Source of the DNA: Streptomyces sp. PsTaAH-137 | GTDB lineage: Bacteria; Actinomycetota; Actinomycetes; Streptomycetales; Streptomycetaceae | Length of the DNA: 64,000 bases | Reading direction: 5' to 3' | Assembly: GCF_003259365.1 (NCBI RefSeq) | Contig: NZ_QLLY01000002.1 | Location: 1 to 64,000 of the forward strand | Part shown: positions 9,023-16,432 of the stretch, in pieces | How positions within the stretch are numbered: position 1 is the first letter of the stretch | Layout of the letters: every line of letters begins with the position of its first letter | The notes under the pieces: generated by a model | The model's input: the letters and a program-made list of their open reading frames with translations, nothing else | Database searches by the model: none | Told to the model about the DNA's origin: nothing | Program-made: the position numbers and the translations under genes

Positions 9023-9236
9023 GCCGCATCCCTCCCAGCAGTCCGACCCGTCGTCCGACCCGTTGTCCCGTGTCTGAAGTCAGCCGCGCCCAGACGCGCA
9101 CGACCGTGCGGGAAAGCCGAAAACCGGCCGTTCAGAGGCCGATCACCGGTTCGTTCCCACACGGTTCGCATCCAGGAGCCGCCGTGCGGCGGGCTGTTGC
9201 CAGCAGTCTGCCATGCCCGCTCCGCCAGGCACACTG

Positions 9237-9257
9237 CACTCTGCACTTTTCAGAGTG
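9237..9257. promoter_or_regulatory. Inverted repeat, candidate operator of the XRE regulator
   Basis: CACTCTG-N7-CAGAGTG is a perfect 7-bp inverted repeat. It ends five bases before the -35 element of the ATPase promoter and lies in the divergent region next to the XRE gene. Its position fits repression or activation by that regulator; binding is inferred. Confidence 0.5.
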
Positions 9258-9261
9258 GCTC

Positions 9262-9290
9262 TTGCCAAGTGTTCACGACGGGGCGATAGT
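9262..9290 (+). promoter_or_regulatory. Candidate vegetative-type promoter of the ATPase gene
   Basis: TTGCCA-N17-GATAGT matches the spacing and main bases of a HrdB-type promoter. Transcription would begin near 9297-9298, at or next to the GTG at 9298, which predicts a leaderless mRNA. Confidence 0.5.
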
Positions 9291-9297
9291 GGCAAGC

Positions 9298-9846
9298 GTG
9301 ATTCCGTCCGCGCCCTTAGGAACAGCAGCCGACGAAGCTACGCTCGGTGACCGTTTGGGTACGTCGCCCTTGTTCTCGGTCCGCCGCAGCAGCTTCGAGC
9401 TGGCCCCCCACCCGGGCTCCGCCGCACAGGCCCGGCGCATGACGCGCACCCAGCTGACCGGGTGGGGCGCGTGCGAGGACACCTGTGACGCGGCGGCCCT
9501 CGTCGTGTCGGAGCTGGTCACGAACGCCATCGTGCACACCGCCAGCCGCCGCATCCACTGTGAGCTGCACGATCTGCGCGGCGACGGAGACGGGGAGCGC
9601 GTGCGTATAAGCGTGCGTGACGAAGGACGGATGCCGGGCGACACCAGCCCCGCCGGCCGGATCGCGCCCGAGGAGGAGCACGGCAGAGGGCTGCTCCTGG
9701 TCGCCGCGGTCTCCACGGCGTGGGGCGCCCAGGAGACCGGCCCCGGCCTGCTGGTCTGGGCGGAGCTGCCGCGGCAGGCCGGCGCCGGGGGCACGGACCC
9801 CGGACCCGTGCCGGACGCGCCCGGCGCAGGCGGGTGGGCCTGGTGA
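9298..9846 (+). CDS. Anti-sigma-like ATP-binding protein (HATPase), with TTA codon
   Basis: A 182-residue protein with a GHKL/HATPase_c_2 fold, as in RsbW/SpoIIAB-type serine kinases and anti-sigma factors. The N box reads VVSELVTNAIVHT (about 67-79); the G1-like DEG segment (RISVRDEG) and HGRGLLLVAAVS (about 127-138) complete the ATP-binding site. In Streptomyces such genes sit beside XRE/DUF397 pairs (abaA-like loci). Codon 7 is TTA, read by the developmental tRNA of bldA. GTG at 9298 was preferred because the -10-like element covers the alternative GTG at 9289; choosing 9289 would add three residues. The stop is at 9846. Confidence 0.85.
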   Translation: MIPSAPLGTAADEATLGDRLGTSPLFSVRRSSFELAPHPGSAAQARRMTRTQLTGWGACEDTCDAAALVVSELVTNAIVHTASRRIHCELHDLRGDGDGERVRISVRDEGRMPGDTSPAGRIAPEEEHGRGLLLVAAVSTAWGAQETGPGLLVWAELPRQAGAGGTDPGPVPDAPGAGGWAW

Positions 9847-9949
9847 GGCCGACGCCTCGACACAGACCGGACGCCTCGGCCTGACGCCGGTGTGAACCAC
9901 CGCCCGGACCGGCCGGGTGACGATCGACAAGCGTGCTGAACGGGAACGG

Positions 9950-10405
9950 ATGGGCGTGGTGACGACGGGCACTTTGCGGACGATGCAGCTGGACTCGCTG
10001 GTCGGACTCACCCGGCGACGGCGTACTCCGCATCCGCATCCACCCGCACCCGTGCGTCTGACCGTGCCGGACGGCATGACCGCGCCGCTCGGCTGCGACG
10101 CGGTGGCCGTGCCCGAGAGTTTCGCCCGCGCGATGACGCGGCGGCTGCCCCGGATGGGGTGTGTGTACGCGGCCGAGGGGCACTGGTGGTGGCTCGTGCC
10201 GTCGGACTCGGACGTGGCGCTCGAATGGCCGGCTCCGGCGCGCTACACGGCGGGCGCCGTGGTGCCGGACGCGGCGCGGGTCCCGGACCTCATCCACTGC
10301 CCCGAGAGCGCGGTGCCCTACACCCCGCCGATTCCGCTGTATCTGGCGCTGTGCCGGGTGACGGGGACGACACCCGCCTGGTCCCGGTCGGTGGGCACGT
10401 CGTGA
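9950..10405 (+). CDS. Hypothetical protein
   Basis: I do not recognise this family. It has about 151 residues from the ATG at 9950; an in-frame GTG at 9917 would add 11. A basic, histidine/proline-rich start is followed by a compact region with CVYAAEGHWWWLVPSDSDVAL and a C-terminal IHCPESAVPYTPPIPLYLALCRVTG. GC bias at third positions supports coding. There is no signal peptide or membrane segment. It lies on the same strand as the ATPase gene with about 100 bp between, and its last codons form one arm of a 27-bp inverted repeat. Confidence 0.6.
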   Translation: MGVVTTGTLRTMQLDSLVGLTRRRRTPHPHPPAPVRLTVPDGMTAPLGCDAVAVPESFARAMTRRLPRMGCVYAAEGHWWWLVPSDSDVALEWPAPARYTAGAVVPDAARVPDLIHCPESAVPYTPPIPLYLALCRVTGTTPAWSRSVGTS

Positions 10406-10447
10406 GCGGCGCCTGAGGAGTGCCCGCCGACCGGGACCAGGCGGGTG
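10371..10447. terminator. 27-bp inverted repeat spanning the stop codon
   Basis: The arms 10371-10397 and 10421-10447 are complementary over 27 positions with one mismatch, and the loop is 23 nt. The left arm encodes the C-terminal residues of the preceding gene, and the stop codon lies in the loop. The length is well beyond a typical terminator stem, but it sits where a terminator would be. Confidence 0.6.
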
Positions 10448-10667
10448 ACGGCTGCACGCCGGCGAGGACGTCGGGGCTCCCGCTCCCGGCGTCCCGCGCC
10501 GAGTCCCCCGTCCGCGAGGTTCGGCCCTGTCGGCCCGGACGGCCCCGATCGAATTTTTCGTGAAGGACGTGAACGACCGGTGGTGCCACCACCGTAGCCG
10601 CGCACCGGCGCCGCGTCTCTGCTCCGGGCGCCGTTGGTGACGTGCACAGGTCACCATCCGGCCATGC
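10448..10667. other. Intergenic region, nothing identified
   Basis: About 220 bp between two converging genes. Apart from the end of the inverted repeat I see no convincing gene, promoter or RNA. Confidence 0.4.
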
Positions 10668-10850
10668 TCAGGCCACCGGCTGCGGCGCCGCCTCTCGTAC
10701 GATCACGAGGAACGCGTCGGTCGCCAGATCCATGACCACCTCGGCCGGCCTGCCCTCCAGTCGGCACCGGTTCGCGAACTCCTCGGCGGGCCAGGAGCCG
10801 CGGGGCCCTCCGGCCGGGAAACGCTGCAGCACCACTCGTCCGTTGATCAT
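10668..10850 (-). CDS. Small hypothetical protein, 60 aa
   Basis: A 60-residue protein starting at the ATG at 10850, with GGGAAGAG upstream. It opens MINGRVVLQRFPAGGPRGSW and has an acidic/hydrophobic middle (RPAEVVMDLATDAFLVIVRE). It looks like a small folded alpha/beta domain. The open frame extends to 10970, but that extension lacks coding bias. The family is not recognised. It is downstream of, and on the same strand as, the DUF899 gene, with about 156 bp between. Confidence 0.6.
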   Translation of the reverse strand: MINGRVVLQRFPAGGPRGSWPAEEFANRCRLEGRPAEVVMDLATDAFLVIVREAAPQPVA

Positions 10851-11006
10851 CGCTCTTCCCTGTCCCCCGTGTCGTACCTGAAGCCCGGGCTCCGGTACGG
10901 TCCCGGCGCCCTGTGTGAAGGAGAACGCTGACAGGGCCGGTGAGGACTCGCAACGTGACGAGAATGACACCGAGTTGAGACGAGGTCAGGTCGTACGGGA
11001 CGGCCG

Positions 11007-11717
11007 TCAGTCGACGTACTCGTCGTGATACCGCACGCGTGCACTGCCCGCGGGCGCCCCGAGGGACGTCGCCCGCCCCTCCGGTTTCTCCCACGCCTCC
11101 TGCCGGCCGAGGGCGGTGAGATCCAGGAGGTTCGAGGTGAAGCCGATGTTGTCCAGGCCGCGGTCGAAGGCCGAGTACGTGTGGAAGATCCGCTCGCCCG
11201 TGCGCAGGAAACAGCTCAGCCCGGGCCGCTCCTGAAGGCCGCCGTCCCCGCTCGCCCCGTCCCGCTCGCCCTGGACGGTGGCGCCGAAGTCCTGGTTGAA
11301 GTCGCTCAGATGGGAGGAGTACCAGGGCAGGGTCCAGCCGAGGCGTGCCTTGAACGGCAGGATCTTGGTGAACGGGGCCCGGGAGACCGCCGCGAACGCC
11401 GTGCCGCGGGCCCGCAGATGGGCCAGGTGGCCGATCTGGTCGAGGAATCCGGAGCAGCTGGCGCAGCCCGCGTCCCACTCCGGCGCGAACATGAAGTGGT
11501 AGACGACGAGTTGGGACCGCCCCTCGAACAGGTCGAGGAGTTCGGCCTTGCCGTCCGGGCCTTCGAGGACGTACGCCTTGTCGATCTCCACCATGGGCAG
11601 CTCGCGCCGCCGGGTGTTCAGCGCGTCGCGCGCCCGGGTCGCCGCCTTCTCCAGGACGAGCAGCTCGTCGCGCGCCGCCTGCCACTCCTCGCGGGTGACC
11701 ACCTTCGGCAGCCCCAT
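11007..11717 (-). CDS. DUF899 family thioredoxin-like protein
   Basis: A 236-residue cytosolic protein of the DUF899 family, with a thioredoxin-like fold. Typical sequence features are VTREEWQAARDELLVLEK at the N-terminus, LVVYHFMFAPEWDAGCASCSGFLDQ (the Cys-containing core, about 70-94), and GERIFHTYSAFDRGLDNIG towards the C-terminus. The CxxC-like CASC could be redox-active. The biochemical role is not established. The ATG at 11717 follows GGAGGAACC, a strong ribosome site. Confidence 0.85.
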   Translation of the reverse strand: MGLPKVVTREEWQAARDELLVLEKAATRARDALNTRRRELPMVEIDKAYVLEGPDGKAELLDLFEGRSQLVVYHFMFAPEWDAGCASCSGFLDQIGHLAHLRARGTAFAAVSRAPFTKILPFKARLGWTLPWYSSHLSDFNQDFGATVQGERDGASGDGGLQERPGLSCFLRTGERIFHTYSAFDRGLDNIGFTSNLLDLTALGRQEAWEKPEGRATSLGAPAGSARVRYHDEYVD

Positions 11718-11942
11718 GGTTCCTCCTCGGATCGGGTCTCTCGTGGGGGTGACCGGGCGGGCACGCGGAACTCATCGGTCCCGCAAGGAAAATCTTCGAG
11801 GAGTCCCGGGGCCCTCGGAAACCGCGTCCGCTGAGAACGCACTGTTGTCCGCTGAGCCGTACGCCATCACAATGCTCATGCCAACACGGCAGAGGTACAC
11901 CCCACCCATGCACCACTCTCGGCACGGGAGAGGACCCCCCAC

Positions 11943-12782
11943 ATGAAGAAGCCACTCGCCGCCGCGGTCTTCGGCGTCGCACTGATCGGCGCAACGGCCG
12001 CTCCGGCCATGGCCGCTGACGACGCGTCGGCCGCCGCCCCCGGAGTCACGGCGGTCTCCTTCGCGGGCACCGTCGCACTCAGCAACTGTTCCGGCTCCGT
12101 CGTCCGCGTCCCCAACTCCAAGGCGTCGGACCCGGCTCTGGTGATGTCGAACGGCCACTGCCTGGAGTCCGGCTTCCCGGGTCCGGGCGAGGTCCTGGTC
12201 AACAAGGCGTCGTCCCGGACGTTCAGCCTCCTGAACTCCGCCGGCAGCAAGGTCGCCACGCTGCGCGCGAGCAAGGTGGCGTACGGCACGATGACGGACA
12301 CGGACGTCTCGCTCTACCAGCTCACCTCCACGTACGCGCAGATCGAGAGCTCGTACGGGATCAAGGCCCTGGAACTGTCGGCGGCGCACCCGACGCAGGG
12401 CACGGCGATCAGCGTGGTCTCCGGTTACTGGAAGAAGAAGTACAACTGCTCGATCGACGGCTTCGTCTACCGTCTGAAGGAGGGCTCGTGGACCTGGAAG
12501 GACTCGGTCCGCTACACCTCTGCCTGCCAGACGATCGGCGGCACGTCCGGCTCCCCTGTCCTCGACCAGGCGACGGGCAAGGTCGTCGCGGTGAACAACA
12601 CCGGTAACGAGGACGGCCAGCAGTGCACGGACAACAACCCGTGCGAGGTGGACGAGAGCGGCAAGGTGACGGTGCGCCAGGGCATCAACTACGCGCAGGA
12701 GACGTACGGGATCGTGCCGTGCGTCGTCGCGGGCAACAAGATCGACCTGTCGGCACCGGGGTGTGCGCTCCCCAAGCCGTGA
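11943..12782 (+). CDS. Secreted trypsin-like serine protease
   Basis: A 279-residue exported protein of peptidase family S1. A Sec signal peptide is visible at 1-24 (MKKPLAAAVFGVALIGATAAPAMA). The catalytic triad is readable: His in SNGHCLE (about residue 70), Asp in TDTDVSLYQL (about 121) and Ser in IGGTSGSPVLD (about 204). Cysteine pairs flank the catalytic His and Ser, as expected for an extracellular enzyme. There is no propeptide of the alpha-lytic type, so it resembles compact Streptomyces secreted trypsin-like proteins. The ATG at 11943 follows GGAGAGGA. It is transcribed alone and ends at a shared hairpin with the convergent FUSC gene. Confidence 0.88.
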   Translation: MKKPLAAAVFGVALIGATAAPAMAADDASAAAPGVTAVSFAGTVALSNCSGSVVRVPNSKASDPALVMSNGHCLESGFPGPGEVLVNKASSRTFSLLNSAGSKVATLRASKVAYGTMTDTDVSLYQLTSTYAQIESSYGIKALELSAAHPTQGTAISVVSGYWKKKYNCSIDGFVYRLKEGSWTWKDSVRYTSACQTIGGTSGSPVLDQATGKVVAVNNTGNEDGQQCTDNNPCEVDESGKVTVRQGINYAQETYGIVPCVVAGNKIDLSAPGCALPKP

Positions 12783-12790
12783 CGCACGCG

Positions 12791-12822
12791 GCCGGGCGCT
12801 CTCCTTCCGGAGGACGCCCGGC
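12791..12822. terminator. Bidirectional terminator hairpin
   Basis: GCCGGGCG at 12791-12798 pairs with CGCCCGGC at 12815-12822, with a further short inner pairing (TCCT/AGGA). It sits between the ends of two converging genes and could serve both. Confidence 0.6.
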
Positions 12823-12831
12823 TCCCGGCGG

Positions 12832-14634
12832 TCAGGCGGCCAGTTCCGCGAGGATCCCGTCGATCCGTTCGGCGCACTGCGGCGGGACGCGTCCGGTGTC
12901 GTCGACCTGGACCGCGCACGCGGTGGTGGTGTCGACGAGCCGTTCCAGGACGACGGTCACCCGGTGCGCCCCGTCCGAGTGCCGGGCCACGACGGGCAGT
13001 TCCGCGGCGGCGAGCTCGACGGCGGCCCGGGCCTGGGCCAGCGTCCGGTACGCCTCGCGGCGCAGCGCCCACCGCCTGGCCCGGTCCTGCGGCCGCCCGG
13101 AGTCCTCGCTCAGAACGTGCCGTACGTAGGCCTGGGCGGCCTCGCGCGCGACGGCGACCCGCACCCGTACGCCGCCGCCGCGGTGGGCGCCGGGCCCCGG
13201 AAGGTGCCCGGCGACCAGCACGATGGCGCAGGCGAGCAGCGTCTCGGTGATCCGGCCCACCGACGCCTGCGGCTCCCCGCCCGCCATCACGAGGGACAGC
13301 ACGAGCACGGTGACGACCGCGGTCTGCGCGGCGAAGTGCCGGGTGGCCACGGGGATCAGCGCCCCGCACAGCGCCACGAGCGCGACGAGCCCGCCCGGGT
13401 GGGGCAGCAGCGCGGCGAGTCCGGCGAACGCGGCGGCGCCCGCGACGGTTCCGGCGGCCCGGCACAGGGCGCGCGAGGCGAGCGGCCCCAGGTCGGGCTT
13501 GACGAGGAAGACGGCGGTGGCGGGCAGCCAGTACCAGTGCAGCGGGTGCAGGGCCTGGGCGACGGCGGCGCTGGCCCCGAAGGAGAGCCCGACGCGGACC
13601 CCGTACTCGCGCCCGCCGGGCCCGGCCGCCCTGCCGAGCACCGTTCGCGGGCTGTTCCCACGGCGCGGCTGGGCGGGTGCCCGGCCACCGTCGAACACCT
13701 CGGCGGCCCGCAGCAGCGCCTCGTCGAGCGCGCGCAGCCCCGCCTCGCAGCGGGTGGGCGCGGGCAGCGGCCCCACCGCGGACCCGGTCCGCACGGCGGC
13801 GGCGAGCCGGCGCGGCCCTTCCGCGGCCCGCTCGGGCACGGTGTTCCCGGCCCAGGCCAGCGCGGTGGCGGCCTCGGCGAGCGGCAGCGCGGCGACGTAC
13901 TGCGCCCGCAGCCGCCGGGCCGCGGCGCCGTCGCCGCGCAGGGCGTCCTGCGCCTGGTCGAGCGCGGCGGTCAGGGCGGCGCGGCGGGCCCGGGCGTCGG
14001 TCGTGCCGGCAGCCTCGATGAGCTGGGCCACGGCGTCGTACACGGCGGCGACGGCGAAGCGCTCACCGTCGTAGAGGTATCCGAGGCCGGGGCTCCGGCG
14101 TACGGCAGGCGAGGGCAGGGCGACGCGCAGGGCGATCAGCCACGCGGCGCCGCCCACGAAGAGCAGCGCCCGCTGCCATCCGGCCTCCGGCAGCGGCATC
14201 CCGGCGCCGATGGCGACGGTCACCAGGAGTTGCGTACCGGCGGCGGACGCGACGGGTCCGACGGCGCTGAACGCCCCGCCGACGAGTCCGAGCAGGGTGA
14301 ACGCGGCGACGATCACCACCCCGTACCCGAACCCGGCGCCGCCTCCCGCGAAGGTGCTGAGGGCCGTTCCGACGACCATGCCCGCGCCGCCGGCGAGCGC
14401 GGGCCCGCCGAGCCGGGTGAGGGCGGCGAGCCGGGGTCCCGGCCGGTCGTTGACTCCGGCGAGCATGGCGCCGAGGGCGAGGAGGACGCCGCTGGACGGG
14501 CTTCCGGCGAGGACACCGGCCAGCAGCAGCGGACCCGCGGCGAGCGCGCCGCGCACGACGGCGGGCCACGGGACCGGGGCGTGCTGGGCGCGCAGGGCGT
14601 GGCCGAGCCACGGGGGAAGCGGGCGGCGGGGCAA
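12832..14634 (-). CDS. FUSC-family membrane protein (aromatic acid exporter-like)
   Basis: A membrane protein of about 600 residues with the FUSC/YccS layout: an N-terminal bundle of hydrophobic segments (about 15-170), a cytoplasmic helical region, and a second bundle (about 340-480) containing HPLHWYWLPATAVFLVKPDLG, a typical FUSC motif. It ends in a helical cytoplasmic tail. Family members are inner-membrane exporters of aromatic acids or related compounds, or their structural relatives. The likely start is TTG at 14634, with CAGGAG 6-10 nt upstream; no ATG or GTG opens the conserved N-terminus. It diverges from the 2H phosphoesterase gene. Confidence 0.8.
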   Translation of the reverse strand: MPRRPLPPWLGHALRAQHAPVPWPAVVRGALAAGPLLLAGVLAGSPSSGVLLALGAMLAGVNDRPGPRLAALTRLGGPALAGGAGMVVGTALSTFAGGGAGFGYGVVIVAAFTLLGLVGGAFSAVGPVASAAGTQLLVTVAIGAGMPLPEAGWQRALLFVGGAAWLIALRVALPSPAVRRSPGLGYLYDGERFAVAAVYDAVAQLIEAAGTTDARARRAALTAALDQAQDALRGDGAAARRLRAQYVAALPLAEAATALAWAGNTVPERAAEGPRRLAAAVRTGSAVGPLPAPTRCEAGLRALDEALLRAAEVFDGGRAPAQPRRGNSPRTVLGRAAGPGGREYGVRVGLSFGASAAVAQALHPLHWYWLPATAVFLVKPDLGPLASRALCRAAGTVAGAAAFAGLAALLPHPGGLVALVALCGALIPVATRHFAAQTAVVTVLVLSLVMAGGEPQASVGRITETLLACAIVLVAGHLPGPGAHRGGGVRVRVAVAREAAQAYVRHVLSEDSGRPQDRARRWALRREAYRTLAQARAAVELAAAELPVVARHSDGAHRVTVVLERLVDTTTACAVQVDDTGRVPPQCAERIDGILAELAA

Positions 14635-14759
14635 GACGGGCTCCTGTCGTACACGGGGGTACCGGACGACATCGGCCAGACCTGAACTGGTCCTTCTACG
14701 GTAACGGCAGTTCATGGAGGGGAAGGAACGCCCGCATTTCCGCAATGTGACACTTGACC

Positions 14760-15302
14760 GTGCCCACACCGCCCCCTGACGAATCCGCCGACGGCTGGCC
14801 GGACGCGCCCGGCGACACGGCGCTCACGATCCACGTCCCCGAGGCCGACCACCTGGTCCGCACCCCGGCGCGGGCGCATGTGACGGTCCTCTATCCGTTC
14901 CTGCCGCTGCCACGGATCACCGGGGAGACGGACGGGGCGCTGCGTGGTCTGTTCTCGGCGGTCCCGGCCTTCACCCTCACGTTCGACGGGCTGTCCCGCT
15001 GGCCGGGCGTCCTCTATATGGCGCCGTCCCCCGCCGACCCGCTGCGCGCGCTCACGAAGGCCCTGCGGCAGAAGTGGCCGGAAGCGGTCCCCTATCGCGG
15101 GGTCTTCGGCGACGACGGGCTCGACCCGCATCTGACCCTGGCGAGCGGCGACGGCACCGACGGCCTCCCCGACGCCGACTTCACTCCGCGTCTCCCGCTC
15201 CGGGCGGCGGTCACCGAGGTGCGGCTGATCGTGTCGGACGGCGCCGGAACCCCGTGGCGGGACGTGCGCGCCTATCCCTTGGGAGCTTCGGGCACCGTCT
15301 GA
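14760..15302 (+). CDS. 2'-5' RNA ligase family (2H phosphoesterase) protein
   Basis: A protein of about 180 residues in the LigT/2H phosphoesterase superfamily. The two catalytic H-x-T/S-x motifs are HVTVLYPF (about residue 40) and HLTLASGD (about 122). The family handles 2',5'- or cyclic phosphodiesters of RNA or nucleotides; the substrate here is unknown. The start is uncertain between TTG at 14754 and GTG at 14760, because an in-frame stop at 14748 limits the choices. Its last 31 bases overlap the end of the convergent nucleotidyltransferase gene. Confidence 0.8.
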   Translation: MPTPPPDESADGWPDAPGDTALTIHVPEADHLVRTPARAHVTVLYPFLPLPRITGETDGALRGLFSAVPAFTLTFDGLSRWPGVLYMAPSPADPLRALTKALRQKWPEAVPYRGVFGDDGLDPHLTLASGDGTDGLPDADFTPRLPLRAAVTEVRLIVSDGAGTPWRDVRAYPLGASGTV

Positions 15303-16090
15303 AGGGCTTCGGCGACGGCGGCGGCCAGCAGCTCCTCGGCCCGGTCGACGAGTTCGACGAGCCCGAGGCCGGGGTCGGTGACGATGGCGTCGACGGCGCG
15401 CAGCCCGGCCCGCTCCAGCAGCCGCTTCTCGTTGGTCACCCACTCCCCGCGCGCGGCGAGCACCGCGTGCGCGGCCGACATCGCGGCGACGGCGACGGCC
15501 CCGACGACCTCGGTCCGCCCACCCTTCGGCGCGTTCCCGACGCGCGCGTAGTGCAGGGTGATCCGGGCGCGCCCCCACCACTCCTCGGGCGCGGTGCGGC
15601 GCAGCGCGTCCGGGTAGCCGTCGGGTCGCGGCGCCGTGCCGCGCAGGACGCGGTTGACGGCAAGCTCGGCGACGACGAGGTAGCTCGGGATTCCCGCGAG
15701 GTGGAACATCAGCGACTCCACCCGGAACCGCCCCTCCTCGGCGTCGGCCAGGATCCGCTCGATGTCGTCGAGGTCCCGGTAGTGCACGTCGACGCGGCGC
15801 CCCTCGACGTCGAACCAGCCCCCGCCGTTGAAGACCCCGCCGCCCCAGCCGCCGATCTCGGTCGCCTCCCCCTCCCAGCCGGCCGCTCGCAGATGCCGCG
15901 GCGCGAACAGCCCCTCGCTCCCCCTGTAGTAGACGGCGGTGTCCCAGTCGCTGTCGGGCGTGTGGGTGCCCTGGGCGCGGGAGCCGCCGAGGGCGACGGC
16001 GTGGACTCCGGGGAGGGCGGCCAGGATGTCGGCGAGACGGTCGAGGAAGGCGGGGTCGGCGGCGGCCTTGTCGTCGGTCGGTACGGGCAT
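15272..16090 (-). CDS. Nucleotidyltransferase domain-containing protein
   Basis: A 272-residue cytosolic protein with a minimal nucleotidyltransferase (DNA polymerase beta-like) domain. The diagnostic motif GGSRAQGTHTPDSDWD at about residues 35-50 contains GS and the metal-binding DxD, and VDVHYRD at about 100-106 supplies the third acidic residue. A C-terminal helical region with LLERAGL follows, like antibiotic/aminoglycoside nucleotidyltransferase-fold proteins. The natural substrate is unknown. The ATG at 16090 opens directly into the domain. The end overlaps the 2H phosphoesterase gene by 31 bp. Confidence 0.82.
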   Translation of the reverse strand: MPVPTDDKAAADPAFLDRLADILAALPGVHAVALGGSRAQGTHTPDSDWDTAVYYRGSEGLFAPRHLRAAGWEGEATEIGGWGGGVFNGGGWFDVEGRRVDVHYRDLDDIERILADAEEGRFRVESLMFHLAGIPSYLVVAELAVNRVLRGTAPRPDGYPDALRRTAPEEWWGRARITLHYARVGNAPKGGRTEVVGAVAVAAMSAAHAVLAARGEWVTNEKRLLERAGLRAVDAIVTDPGLGLVELVDRAEELLAAAVAEALQTVPEAPKG

Positions 16091-16432
16091 GGAGGCACCG
16101 TAACCGTCGGCCTCCGCCCTTGCCGCCCGATTTTCCGGGCGCCGGGCTCAGCTCACCGGCACACCGCCGCACGCGACTTCGGGCCGCCCTGCACACAAAA
16201 TCCACACACTTCGATCGCGGGACCATCAACCGCATCCAGAAACCGTGGCGTTGGCGAAGGAGATGGGGTCGGACCAGCAGGGACCGGCCGCCGCCCGCGC
16301 CCGCGCAGGCGGCGCACGCCGTGGAAGGCCGCCACAAGACTCGCCGTATCGTATGTATGTACGCAAGAGACGGGGGTAACCGCAGGCGTGCGGGGAGATT
16401 TGTTCACACGACGAGAGGCAGGACTGGCGGCA
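16091..16432. other. Intergenic region upstream of the sigma factor gene
   Basis: About 340 bp without a gene. Its right half carries a promoter-like element of the SigB/SigH class at 16355-16379. I see nothing specific in the left half. Confidence 0.5.
16355..16379 (+). promoter_or_regulatory. Candidate SigB/SigH-type promoter
   Basis: GTAT-N15-GGGTAA fits the GNNT-N14-16-GGGTA pattern recognised by group-3 stress and differentiation sigma factors in Streptomyces. It lies 54 bp before a gene for such a sigma factor, so autoregulation is possible. Confidence 0.45.

Larger units (their letters stand above)
9023..9297. other. Divergent intergenic region between XRE regulator and ATPase genes
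   Basis: About 275 bp with no gene seen. The right end holds an inverted repeat (9237-9257) and a promoter-like element (9262-9290) for the rightward ATPase gene. The rest is GC-rich without recognisable structure. Confidence 0.55.

Noticed and set aside
12763-14685. A 640-codon plus-strand frame opposite the FUSC gene
   Set aside because: No domain or ribosome site; the FUSC protein is clear on the minus strand.
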